A stretch of 64,000 nt of DNA from Zygnema circumcarinatum (Eukaryota > Streptophyta > Zygnematophyceae > Zygnematales > Zygnemataceae), in the NCBI GenBank assembly GCA_037447605.1, contig CM074806.1:67417-131416 (forward strand). The letters are read 5' to 3'. Made by a program: the position numbers and the translations under genes. Positions 42,743-53,813 of the stretch are shown in pieces. The stretch's first letter is position 1. The number at the start of each line of letters is the position of its first letter. The notes under the pieces are model-generated. The model saw only the letters and a list, made by a program, of their open reading frames with translations. It ran no database searches and was not told the DNA's origin.

Positions 42743-44370
42743 CTGATATAGGTTAATTTAATCGTGCTGTACAGCTTTTCTGTGCAGGCCCTCTGATTGA
42801 ATTGAATCTGAATTAAAATGTGATTGAGACCACAGAAATTTCGAAGCAGGGTAACTCCAGCAAACAACTAATAGGATTCACGACCTACCTTCACGACCTT
42901 TCAGTATTTTGTCGTTACAGCTGGATTAAGCAAGAATGGAATCAGTCCAGAGGCTGTCCCTGCCGTCACGTTTTTGCTGAAAACATCCGAATGCACCTTC
43001 AAAGAACCTGAAAATAATACTGACAGTCAAATCCCTGTTTTTCAACTTGCAGACAGTTTAAGACCCAGCCTAGTTAATGGGGCGAGGAAAATCTTGTTCT
43101 TTCCGTCCATCGAAAGGAGGAGCTGGTGCAACGGGTACTGGTGAGGCAGCTGTTTGCCTGTAAGGTGTTCATGGTTGGCTTCTGCCGGTCTTCGAAGAGT
43201 GGTCGAGCAAGTTGGCTGAAGCGATCGGTGATCAGATGGCTTATCTGAATCCTCCTGAAAACCTATAACATACGATTTCGGGAAAAACTGTCGTCCGACA
43301 AGTTTTTAGTGACATCTTCCACCTGCTCGCGTTGATTAGATACTGGCGCAGGTGAGTTTTCCTTCCTTGGTTCTGGGGGTTTTACGTGGGACTACGTTTT
43401 GTGTCAATTCAACAACGACCAAAGTTAAGGGTAGCAAAGCATGTTCTAGTGTTAGTTTTTATCAACCGAGCTTTGAGCCTGCAATGGCAGTTTGTAGAGA
43501 AGCAGTGCAGGCTGGCTTGTTATCATCACTGCACTCTTGTGTTTTTTTTTGGTCGTCCGCAGAGCATATCGGGACAACAAAATTCAAGAGTGACAAAACC
43601 TAGACGTGCGAGATCCAATGCACCCTCCTCGTCGCCATCTTTCGCGCTTTGGCGGGCCCCCGTACCCAATGCTACGGTACTTCTGTTTAGAGGTGATTTA
43701 GGAGAGTTCAAGCCTGATTGCAAGAAGCAAAATAAAGTTTTGGAAGGGGGCAGCTTTGGGGAGCAGAGTGCTACCAGTTAGGGTGAATTTTTTGAGAGTC
43801 GGGCTTTGCCAATTCCTTGCAGTGCTTGTCTCATAGGGCCTATGGAAATTGTAGAGTTCCACTTTCCTCACTCGCATGCAATAATTGATATTCTACGCTT
43901 CAATTCACCATCATGCCACTCTGGACTCCAATAATGACATGACAAGTGTTGACACATAAGCTCTCACCAACTGACTAGCATGCACTTGGAAATCCATGTG
44001 ATGGGTTTCATACACCACTCGTGAAATGCCACAGTCAAAGCCATGTCTTTGAACATCTCCACTAAAATGTCTTTCAATTCAACACTCTATTGCGCAAAGC
44101 TGTGAGTATGTACATGGCTTGATGCTGGGGACAGTTGTCTAGTTGAACTAGTTGTCTCGGCCAGCTTCTTCGTTAGCGGGCTTTCTTGAAAAGCAAGAAA
44201 GACGTGCTTCCCAAGGGACGGTCCCGTCTCCCTCCGCGGTGAGTCCTGCACGAGTGCTGCAGGCTGCCCACTTGTAAACACTTAAAAGCTGAAAAGTAAG
44301 ATTTCTGGATAGCAAAACTTGTGTTATACGAGTCGCACATTTTACAAGAGATCAGTTAAAATGGTCAGTT
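42743..44370. other. Large convergent 3' intergenic region
   Basis: 1.6 kb between the mTERF stop (+) and the sHSP stop (-). It has moderately AT-rich, non-repetitive sequence. Plus-strand open frames at 43352-43603 and 43386-43781 show no family resemblance and no splice context. I see no RNA gene or mobile element. Confidence 0.45.
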
Positions 44371-45831
44371 TCAGTGTACAGGCACATCCACCACATGTGC
44401 CTTCTCCTCAGCCTTCGCCTTCGGCACCTTTACATTGAGCACTCCGTCTTTCAGCTCCGCCTTTATTTCTTCCGTCATCGCAATATCGGGCAACTCAATG
44501 CGTGTCTGCAGAACAGCAAAAAGTAAAAATCAGCAAAAAGACATGCGTGCACACATCTATGATCATAGATATTATTATAAATTATATCATATATTATCAT
44601 ATGCGGTGCTCTGTGGGAAGAGATATCTGACGTGGTAGACGGCGTGGCTGGCGGTCCAGTCATCGCCCCCCTCCCCTTGCTGCTGCTGCTGCTGCTTGGC
44701 GTGCTTCTCTCCGCGAATGACGAGAGTACGCCCGTCCTCGACCTGCACCTTCACGTCCTCCTTCGACAGTCCTGCGCAAACCATGCCGCTCCGAACGAGT
44801 CAACATCGGAGCACTCTCGCTTAAAAAAAAACGAATGTGGCAAATGCAGGACACTTCCTTGACGTCCTGGATGGCGACCTTCCCTCCCTGTTATTAAACC
44901 AAAAGCTCTAAATTACTGAATTGAAAAGAGGAAGAGCTTAAACAATATATACAGTTCGATTACTGGCCGGCCGGTATTCATTGTTCAACTCACCCGGCAC
45001 ATCCATGCGAATTTCGAAGGCGCCATCGAGTTCCCGCACAGCCCAGGGGGTCCGCCCGGGCTGCCCGGACGCCCAGCTGAGCTCCTGCATCCCCGAGGGA
45101 GTGAGCTCGTTGAAGAGACGGTCCATGACGGAGACCAACTGCCTCAGACTATGGGGGCCGGCGAGCGGGTCCCAAAGACCTGAACCCCACCACATCAACA
45201 GCACAAAAATTAATGTCAATTTGTAAATTCAAACACGACGACATCAAATATGAAAGCACTGGACATATAGAATAACTTGCAGCAGGTTCAGACGAAATCA
45301 ACTTTGCAGTATTTAGGGTTAGTTTTAGTAGTCGCAGCCCGCTTATCGGGGTGTCAGGGGCATAGAGGCCGGGAAAGAGGAAGAGGTCAGCGAAAGCGTA
45401 CTTGAGAAGGTTCGAGCCCAAGGACTGAGGGCTTCCCTTGTGGGACTCCGTCTCCGTAAAGCGCGGTTTTGCGGTGTGCCGTTAGTGCTATGCTGCGTGG
45501 TCGTAACGTTCTTCTCCGCATCCTTCTGAGTCGCCCTCACGGCAAGAGACGGTGCTGCGAGCGTCCCACGGCGCGTGACGTGATGGGGGCTGTCGAACAC
45601 GCGCGTTGGGCTACATACCAGCAAACCTGCAAAAAGCGGATGGGTGGAGTTCGAGTGACGAAGAAGAAGAAAGGAGAAGGGAATAGAAGGGGAGAAGACA
45701 AGGAATAGGAAGAAGAAAATAGACAAGGGAGAGTTAAGAGAGACGAGTGAGTGAGCCATGTAAGGTGCTGCTGGGTCCTCACCTGTGCGCGCTCCTGCTG
45801 ACGTCTCAAGTCCTGACATCGCCATTGTCAT
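44371..45831 (-). CDS. Organellar small heat-shock protein (HSP20, alpha-crystallin domain), copy 1
   Basis: Minus-strand exons in coding order are 45831-45783, 45626-45402, 45179-44994, 44771-44632 and 44505-44371 (49, 225, 186, 140 and 135 nt; 735 in all, 244 residues). The N-terminal 90 residues are basic and Ser/Thr-rich (TRRGTLAAPSLAVRA), as in a plastid or mitochondrial presequence. Then SLWDPLAGPHSLRQLVSVMD and RLFNEL, typical of organellar HSP21-type proteins, then the alpha-crystallin domain: TPWAVRELDGAFEIRMDVPG, LSKEDVKVQVEDGRTLVIRG, a Gln run, and TRIELPDIA with ELKDGVLNVKVPK. It prevents aggregation of heat-damaged proteins. It is head-to-head with a paralogue of identical length and intron phases. 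Confidence 0.93.
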
Positions 45832-46867
45832 GTTCGCTCGTTTCCCTCTATTTCAGTCTTCCTCTTTCGCACTTCTTCCCTTTCAGTTCTCTAGCGCCGG
45901 CGGCGATTCAACTCAGCTCTTCGTGAGGCGGAGTAGCGCGGTTAAAGCACTCGCTACCGCTGCTCCCGAATGAAGGCGGGCACTCATTCCAGAGAGGTCC
46001 GGAGAAGCCTCGGCAGAGGTACGGCCGAAGATCGGACCATGTCCGGAAGCTCCGCAGAGCTTCGGAAGGCCACACCGCCGCCCGGCCGCGGCTTCGCGCT
46101 GCATGCGCGCATGGCGCGAGGGAGCCAGAACGGGAGGCGGACGTGGCAGAGTGCATGCATGCATGCGGGCACGCATGTCATGCATGCACATGCATGCCCT
46201 GCCCTGCGGACGGAGCACGCCCATCCGCGTCGGTCGGGTTACCGACTGCGACCTCGTTCTTTGCTCCGTCACACGCATCATCGCATGGACGAAGCGCCGC
46301 AACGACCAACGCCAGCCGATAGCTCTCTCCGAACTCGCGATACGATTTGATGCGATACAATACGATACATATTCAGGTACCGCCGCCCCTTTCCGGAAGA
46401 AATCGCCTCGCAATGACCGAACAGCGACCGATGACGTCACCCTTCGTCATCTCGCACGTTGGGAAAAGCGCCACCGACCTTCTAGAAGCTCCATCGCGCC
46501 GACCCGCATGAGTACTCCGCAAACGCGGCGGCCAATGGGATGCGCGGGATCCTGCATGAAGGTACTGAACTATCGCTTCTTTCGGCGCGCGAGGGCCCGC
46601 CGCGAGCTTCGCCCAAGCCTCTCCCGAGCCTTCGCGAACCTGCCCGGCTCGAGCGGGCGAGAGGCGGGGCCCTTATATGCGCCCCTCTCTCTCTCTGTCT
46701 CTCTCATTCGGGCTATTCTCGGCCGCGTAGAGACTACAGAGCAGCCAGAAGCAAGGGAGTGGATTAGAATCGAGAGGGAGAGGCGGGTGAAGTGCTTCAG
46801 GCCTTGTGAAGCAGAGAAGGACTTAACTTTTTAAGAGTTCTGTGTTGGTTGCTGAGAGATTTCGGCG
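45832..46867. promoter_or_regulatory. Shared heat-shock promoter of the head-to-head sHSP pair
   Basis: 1,036 bp between the two sHSP start codons. Heat-shock-element-like arrays are visible: GGAAGCTCC (46045-46053) with CTTCGGAAG (46060-46068), TTCCGGAAGAAA (46391-46402), TTCTAGAAGCTCC (46480-46492) and TTCGCGAAC (46631-46639). A TATA-like TTATATG lies at 46673-46679, followed by a CTCTCT leader toward the plus-strand gene. Alternating GAA/TTC units bound by heat-shock factor are established biology; that these sites work is inferred. A CATGCATG-rich patch occupies 46150-46200. Confidence 0.75.
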
Positions 46868-48323
46868 ATGACGCTTAAAGGGCTTCCGGGGATGGCGCGG
46901 CGACTCACCTTTGTGTTAAAGCTGGCAGGTAGCGAGCGCAGGCTGTATCACGTGCAATTCTGAAAAGTAGCTTTAGCTTTGGCGTGAGACCTTCGCATCT
47001 CCGATGCGCTTGGAGGAAAATAATCAAAAGGACTGAATTGCCCAATCATGTATCAAGATTTTCTCCACATTTTGACTGATTTTTTGGACTCATCTTTGGG
47101 GGATGATATTTGCAGCTCCAAAGTCGGCGGCAGCAGCAGAGTCTCAGAAGTTAGTGGAAGAGCTCAAGCTTCGGCCGATCTTCCGCTGCATGTCGGCGAC
47201 TGCCGAGCCGCAGCCACGTGGCGGAGAGGGAGGCGAGGTGGCGGTCGCGAAGCCGGAGAGCTCCGAGGGGCGCCCACTGCAAAGGCGGGGCGGATGGGGA
47301 CGGCGGGGGGACCACCTCCTCCCTTTCTCCAACTTCTCATGTGCGTATACCACAAATTTCTGTTTGAAACTTCTTGGTCTTTTTTCTGCTCGTTCCTGTT
47401 GGCTTACCAGTCTGTTCCTGCTCTAGGTGTATCTTCCAACGGGTTTACGGGAATCTGATAGAATTCGTGATTCGCCAACGTGATGTATTACTTGCGTGTG
47501 CCTGCGACGTGATGTTGCAATGGCGATGATGTTGCGGTGACGCCGTGCTCCATGCGCAGCTCTATGGGACCCGTTCTCCGGTCCACGCAGTGTGCGGCAC
47601 ATGATCGCGGACATGGACCGCCTCTTCGACGAGTTTGTGCCCTCCGTGTTCGGGGAGGGCCGCCTCGCGGGGAGGCCTCTGCCGGCCGTGAGACTGCCCT
47701 GGGCGGTGCGGGAGACCGACGATGCCTTCGAGATCCGCGTGGACATGCCAGGTGCCGACACGTGGCATAGCCAGAACCTTTTTTTTTTTTCCTTACTTTG
47801 GGCGGCAGGGGGATGGGTGAAGAGGAGGTGGTAGTGGGTGGGAGTGAAGGATCTATTTGGTTCGTTGAGAGCGGGCGTAATCGGGAACAGAGGGGTGTGT
47901 GCGCAGGGCTGTCGAAAGAGGAGGTGAAGGTGCAGATTGAGGACGGGAACACGCTAGTGATCACGGGAGAGAAGGAGAAAAAGGAAGGAGAGGGCGACCA
48001 GTGGGCTGCCAGCCACGCAAGCTACAACGTATATTTTCTATCTCTTCCTTTCCCTCCCTTCCTTTCTTTGGTCAGGCATGGATGAGCAATATATTCAACA
48101 GGAAGGGTGAGAATTTATTCGTTTGGTTGGAAACGACGAGAGCAAAAGGCTTATTTTTTTTGGTGTTGTTTTGTGTTTGTTCGAGAAGACCCGGCTGGAG
48201 ATACCAGAGAATGCGAACGCAGAGGCCTGCGCTGCGGAATTGAAGGACGGCGTGCTGCAGCTGAAGGTGCCAAAGAAGGCACCGGAGGAGAGGAAGAATG
48301 TCATTGATGTGCAGGTTCAGTGA
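46868..48323 (+). CDS. Organellar small heat-shock protein (HSP20), copy 2
   Basis: Exons 46868-46928, 47116-47340, 47560-47751, 47907-48028 and 48189-48323 (61, 225, 192, 122 and 135 nt; 735 in all, 244 residues). Exons 2 and 5 are exactly as long as in copy 1, and the intron phases 1-1-1-0 are the same. A short first exon (MTLKGLPGMARRLTF) and a basic/acidic leader precede SLWDPFSGPRSVRHMIADMD and RLFDEF. The alpha-crystallin domain reads LPWAVRETDDAFEIRVDMPG, LSKEEVKVQIEDGNTLVITG, TRLEIPENA and ELKDGVLQLKVPKKAPEE. The first exon is supported by phase and by the parallel with copy 1; an alternative start is the ATG at 47103. Organelle targeting is inferred. Confidence 0.9.
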
Positions 48324-49099
48324 AGGACACGAGATGTCGAGGGAGAGAGAGGAAGGGGGGAGGCTGTGGGGAAGGGAGGACATAGGAGAAGGGAGATTGG
48401 AAGAGGAGGCGGCTGTGGGGAAAGGCAAAAATAGGAGAATGTCAGATAGTTTTGATTGGGAGAGGAGAAATGACTTAGAAATTAGAGTATGTACATAGGT
48501 GCAGAATGAAAGTGGAGACGGCGGGTAGGAGTACACGTCTCCGTAGCCAAGTAATGACAGAAGTTACAACAGAAATTTGGGCCCGTGGCGTTGCAGACTG
48601 GCAATAGAAATTGCACTTTTGTCTTTGTAGCAAAACTACTTCAACATCTCTCACCCAGAAAAATATCTGAAAGCACTTCCAAATTTCAGAATTTCATCGC
48701 TTATCCTGTTGTCATAGGCGGGACTTAAAAAATAAAAAATAAAAAATAATTTCACATTTCCAGCCATTCATGACTAATTCGCGTGCCAAATGCAAGAAAG
48801 ATTTAGATTGTAAGCGTCTATCTACGTACGTAAATATGCAAAACATCCCGGGGAAAAATAGAAAATAAAAAACATGGAAAGCAAAAAACATTTTTAAAGT
48901 TCAACTATCGACAATCTGGTCAAAACATAAACTAAAAGGAAAACACTGTAAAACACTGGAAAAATGAAGACTGGCTCTTTAACTTGCAAGTTAACCCTAT
49001 CTTTTTTGCTTTCTCCCTGTCGCCTATCTTTCCCATTCAAAATCCTACTCTTTTACCCACCACTTCTCAAAAGTGTCCGACTATACACAGCAGTACCCC
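48324..49099. other. Convergent 3' intergenic region
   Basis: This lies between the sHSP copy 2 stop (+) and the SnRK1 beta stop (-). From 48700 on it is AT-rich, including an AAAAAT-type repeat (about 48728-48750). GA-rich sequence follows the sHSP stop (48330-48440). No exon is recognised. Confidence 0.5.
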
Positions 49100-51545
49100 T
49101 CACTTCCTTAGCGGCTTATATAGCACAACCGTCACATACTTGGAGCGAAACCTATGTGTGAGCCCTAAAGCTAGAACAGACCTTGCCGCTTTGCCCTTTT
49201 CAACATAGAGGTGGTTCAAAATAACATGCTGAGGCCGCGGCAACGTGGTCGGAGTTTCCATGGACAACGGAACGTTCAACAGAGTGAGATGGAGATGAGG
49301 GGGAGCTGCAGGAGGCTCCTTCGCGTAGTCTTCAGGAAGAGGAAGAGGGCTGTTGTAGCTGCTGGGAGGAGACCTCGGAGGCTCAAACCCCGCCACATTG
49401 TCCAAATTTTCAGGGACATACTCCTGTCGGAAGAGAGGTGCAGTGTAGGGGAGACGGGAGGAGGAGTGAGGAGCGAAAAGGAAAGAACAAGGGAAGGGGA
49501 AAAGCGGCAAAGCAAACGAGGGCTATAAGATAGCGACGTGATTACCTTTCCCCTCCCTTTCCTGCCTCAAATTTTTCTGCTCCCTTCTTTTTCCTATCCT
49601 CCGCTTCTTCAACAATCCCTTTTCCCAACCCTAACCCAACACCTTTCTCCGTCCACTCTTTCTCCATCCACTCTGGACTTTTCTCTTCTCCCTCGCTTCA
49701 ATTCTCTTTCCATTTTCCGCTCTCTGCCACTTCTTCCTCCTCCTCTCTTCCTTCAACCCCCTTCCCCCCTGCTCTACGTACCCTCCCCCTTCCCTCATCT
49801 GCACTCCTCCCCTCCCCATCTTCTCTCAACCCCCCTCCCTCCTTCCCGTCCTCCAACCCTCTGTTCCCCCCTCCATTTCTCCCTCCCTCCTTCCTGTCCT
49901 CAGCCCCCGCCTCCCCCCGCCCACTCCTCCCCCACCCCCTTCACTCATTTTCCCTTGCCTTCCTTTCCACCCTGTCCTCCCACCTTTCCCCCCTTCCCCC
50001 CCCCCCCATTTCTCCCTTCGTTCCCTCCCTTCCCTCCCTCCCCTTCTCCCCCCATCTCTCACCTGCACCTCGAGCACGTTGTTAACGTTGCCCATCTCGT
50101 CGTAGACGGCGGGCAGGTCGGGCGCATATCGCCAGTGGTCGTCCACAATGAACTTGTACTGATACACGCCCGCCGGCAGGACCTTCACCAGCGTGAAGTC
50201 GCGCCCCGACCGCTCCAACGCCTGCCTGCCGCCGCCCGCCCGCCCCCCCTCGGCTCAGCCTCAGACTCAGGTTCAGACTCAGGCTCTAAGAGGGAAGCTG
50301 TGGGAGACAATGGAGGTCCGGAAGACGAGGCTAAGGGTGAAGAAAGAATCACGCGTTGAACTTTGTTGTCGACGAAGGGTAGGCGCGAGAACTACTTGTA
50401 AGGGCTCACGTTAGGAGAGGTACAACGGCAAACAACCACTGCAGCAGCATCATGGTTGTTTGCCCACAAAATTGGGTACGCAGCATTGTCCACTAGTAAC
50501 GAATCTAACAGTCCAAACTTCCTGAAACATGAAGGTAAAAAAGGTTTTCTGCCAGGAGATTTTGAAAGGTTGCCATCTTTCTACCTTCGTTACACCCCTT
50601 AAACAGCTAACACTCAAAACTGTTGAAACTTGTTCGAACTTCTTCAAGCGGGCATGAAGAAATTTTGGATCAATCAATCAGAGTCAATAGCACGCTTCAA
50701 AATGTTAGACTTTTTCATTGATTAATAATTCTTCCTCCGTACCGAGTAGTCCAGTTGTCCCAGGAGCCATCAACAGATACAGAGTTGCCCCCATGCGTCC
50801 ACGCGATCATTGTGGGCACTCCCTGCTCGTGCTCTCCCCCTCCCAGAAGATCCGCACCGCCATACATTCCGCCAGCTCCGGAGTACCCGCCCAAGGAAAA
50901 CTCATCAGCTTTCGGAATGGGGGCCATGGGGATCTGTGCAGAAAGCCATCCATTTCAGTCATCAGTCAGAGGCAGCAAGCAGGAAATCAGAAAGGAAAGG
51001 TTTCAACTTCGGGGTTTGTTTGTATAGGTTTAGACCTTATGCGAAGATGAGGGTGCATTCATGAGTGAGGGGATGGAAGCATGGAACATGGGCAAGCACA
51101 TTGCGGAGGGGTTAGAATGTCCCCCCCACTGTCACTTGAACTTTGTGAATTCAGGGCGAGAAAGAGCACCAAAAAAAAACTTGATTCCTAACATCTGATT
51201 CGTACGTTTCAACAAAACCTCCCTAACCTGATTCCCTCTTCCCAAACCCTAGAACCTCTCCTGAACCTCTTCCTCCCACCAGCGCCCTCCAACATAACCC
51301 CTAAGCGCCACATGCCAAGGCCACGTGCTTCGCCCAAAGATCTTCCCTCTCCCCAAAACCCCCGGACGACAGGGGCCACGTGTCACCTGCGGAGTGAACA
51401 TGAGCGGGGAGCGCGCGGCGCTTCCAGGGCTGTCGGGGGGGCTCGGCGCCATGTCCTCGCTCGAGTCCCGCCCGTCGAGGTGCGGACGGCCGTCCGCCTG
51501 CCGGCCGGCAGCCTTGCCGCCCTCGCGGCCGGCGGCGTTACCCAT
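49100..51545 (-). CDS. SnRK1/AMPK regulatory beta subunit (AKINbeta type)
   Basis: Minus-strand exons in coding order are 51545-51387, 50933-50743, 50225-50063 and 49423-49100. They join in phase into about 278 residues. [10 protein letters not shown] at the start is an N-myristoylation-type signal. Residues 35-75 are Ser/Pro-rich. The CBM48 glycogen-binding domain spans about residues 90-170 ([66 protein letters not shown]). The C-terminal ASC/KIS domain ([41 protein letters not shown]) binds the kinase alpha and gamma subunits. It scaffolds the SnRK1 energy-sensor kinase. The third intron (49424-50062) is a 640-bp purine/pyrimidine-asymmetric block. It is divergent from the NmrA-like gene. 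Confidence 0.94.
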
Positions 51546-52485
51546 GCTACGTGGCAGCAGGAGTGGCACTTGGGAGGGGCAGGGAAAGGCGCGGACGGTG
51601 GGCCGGGGAGGGTTGCAGCTCTCAGGGGAGGCGGGAGGGCCAAAAGGGAGGCTGAGGCTGAGGGGGCTCAAAGTCCAGAACGATCGAGCTTGCGTCTTTA
51701 GGGTTCGGAAGCTTTTCGGAGTTACGGGGTTGGGAGGGACTGGAAAGCGAGAGAGAGAGAGAGAGAGGGGCGGAGGGAGGAGGGCAGGCTTCAGGGAGGA
51801 CGGCGGGGTCAGTTCAGCGTGCAGCAGACCCGGCAGCCATGGCGGAGACCTCGCGCCGACGCGACACGTGGCGGGGAAACACGTGCGGACGGGGCCGCGA
51901 CGAGGATGCCACGTCCGACGGACGTGGCTGTCGGTCGCATCCGTACGGAGGCCAGGGACTGTACACAACCGTACAGTCACGGTACGGAGTAGGTGCCAGT
52001 GGACCAATGGATGCGTGCCACGCTGGAAAATGCTCGTACGAAAAGTGGAGGGCCACTGCTACTGTACGGCCCGCAAAGGCCGGCGTATCCGTACGGTTTC
52101 GTACGCCAGGCCATGGCTGCTTCCCTCTGCAGCAGCCTTCCTCGACGCGGATCCATGGATGGCTGCGGTGTGCGCAGGGCTGCTACCGCAGAAAATGCGT
52201 CATGTTTGCGGGTCATAACCAACATGGAAACTACATCCGAATGCGCGCGCGTTCACCGTGCATGCGTGAGATGGAGCAGCAATTGTTTCCGTGGATTGGT
52301 TTCTGATTCGTGGATCGACGATGACCGGGTTTAGGTAGTTCGTGCGCAGCTCGGCGTTGTTTTAGGGCTATGGTTAGTGTGAGAGGATCTCGTTTTATTT
52401 CCGCCTCTCCGGATTCCATTTACTCTGACGGAGTACGATAGCAGCCTTTTCTTAGCTGCATTATATCTCCTGTTCGACCGCTGGG
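51546..52485. promoter_or_regulatory. Divergent promoter of SnRK1 beta and the NmrA-like reductase, GTAC-rich
   Basis: 940 bp between start codons at 51545 (-) and 52486 (+). 51940-52115 holds at least seven GTAC cores (CCGTACGG, CTGTACAC, CCGTACAG, GGTACGG, CTGTACGG, CCGTACGG, TCGTACGC), the second dense cluster in the window. A GA run lies at 51750-51770. Several ACGTG cores are present (TGCCACGTCC, ACACGTGG, AACACGTG). I see no exon; open frames across the block are not family-like. Confidence 0.6.
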
Positions 52486-53813
52486 ATGGCGACCGATGGC
52501 TCCAAAATTAGGGTTTGCGTGGTGATGGCAAGCTCTCGGGTGGGGCAGGCTGCCATCTCCGCTCTTATTCGGCATCACGAGAGCCACGTGTCAGTGCGCG
52601 CGGTTTTCAGGTCAGCCGAGAAAGCGGCGTCCTCCCCCATGCCCCCCTCTGTTGACGTCGTGGCGGGCATAGAGGCCATGGATGCCTCCACGCATGGCCC
52701 CGCCTTCGAGGGCATAGAGAGCGCCTTCATCATCGCGCCACAGCTTGAACACAGGGTTGCCATCGTGAACGCCCTCCTCGACGGGGCCCACCGCCACGGC
52801 GTCCGCCACGCAGTGCTCATCGGCGGCGTCTTTCAGGAGGAGGAGCGCTTCCTCTTTCACCGCCAATGGATGGCCACGCGCCGGCATGCGCAAGGATTAG
52901 GGCTGACGTGGACGCAGCTGGAGTGCAGCGACTTCATGGAAAACGTGTACCGGAGCCAGCGCAGTGTCCGCGAGGAGAGGAGGGTCCTCCTGGCGGGGCG
53001 GGGCGGCGTCTCGCGGCCTGTGGCGCTGCCAGATGTCGGCCGGGCGGCGGCCGCGGTGCTGGCGGGGGGTGGGGCCCACCGCAACCGCAGCTACAGGGTG
53101 GTGGGGCCCACGCCTGTTGGGCCGGCAGACATGGCGGGGGTCTTCTCTGATCTGCTGGGCTGCCACGTGTCCCTCGTTGACACGGAAGTTGCGGAGGCGA
53201 GGCAGGTGAGCGGGCATGTAACTTTTAGTTTGTGTTCTCCCTTTATCTTTTTGCATAGTTGGCTTGAGTGCATAGCTGTGAGGAAGAGAATAATTCATGG
53301 AAATGTCACGGTAAGGGCTGGACAATGATTGATCACAGAACTTGAGATAAAGGCTGAGCACTGCGGCGACGTACTACAGGTGGAGGTTATAGTTTGCAAG
53401 GAACATAATTTTTCAGAATTTAGCATAAAATTGTCATAAGCTGATCCAGCGATCTGCATTTCGTCCCGACGGAAGCCACAGCCAGCCTCCACAAGCAAAC
53501 TGTTCTTCAATTCAAGTTTTTACACCCGCCAAAACTCTTGAGCATTTTCAAAACCTTAACATTTAAACTTGTAAAACTAGCACGAAACCCTTCTGTTTCA
53601 AACCCTAATTTTCCACTTTTGCATGCCCTGCTGCAGGCTGCCATTGACGCCGGAATAATGCCGAAATGGCAGGCGGAAGGCTTCTATGACTGGGTGGAGC
53701 TTTACTATGTGACGGGAAAGCTAAGAGATGTGGAGTCTGATATTCCACTTTTAGGGTTCGATCCGATAGATTTCAGATCATGGCTCGCAGCAAGAATATC
53801 CGATTTTCAATAA
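52486..53813 (+). CDS. NmrA-like NAD(P)-binding protein (atypical SDR)
   Basis: Two exons, 52486-53205 and 53637-53813, join in phase 0 into about 298 residues. Near the start, KIRVCVVMASSRVGQAAISA is a degenerate nucleotide-binding loop: the usual GATGxxG is replaced by MASSRVGQ. The expected acidic/hydrophobic strands of a Rossmann fold follow (VSVRAVFRSAEKA, GIESAFIIAPQLEHRV, VRHAVLIGGVF), then TWTQLECSDFMEN, close to the Thr-hLRP-type substrate motif of NmrA/isoflavone-reductase-like proteins. The C-terminus has FYDWVELYYVTGK, conserved in NmrA-like sugar or redox-sensor proteins. The reaction is unknown; the changed glycine motif makes a binding or regulatory role as likely as catalysis. 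Confidence 0.86.
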
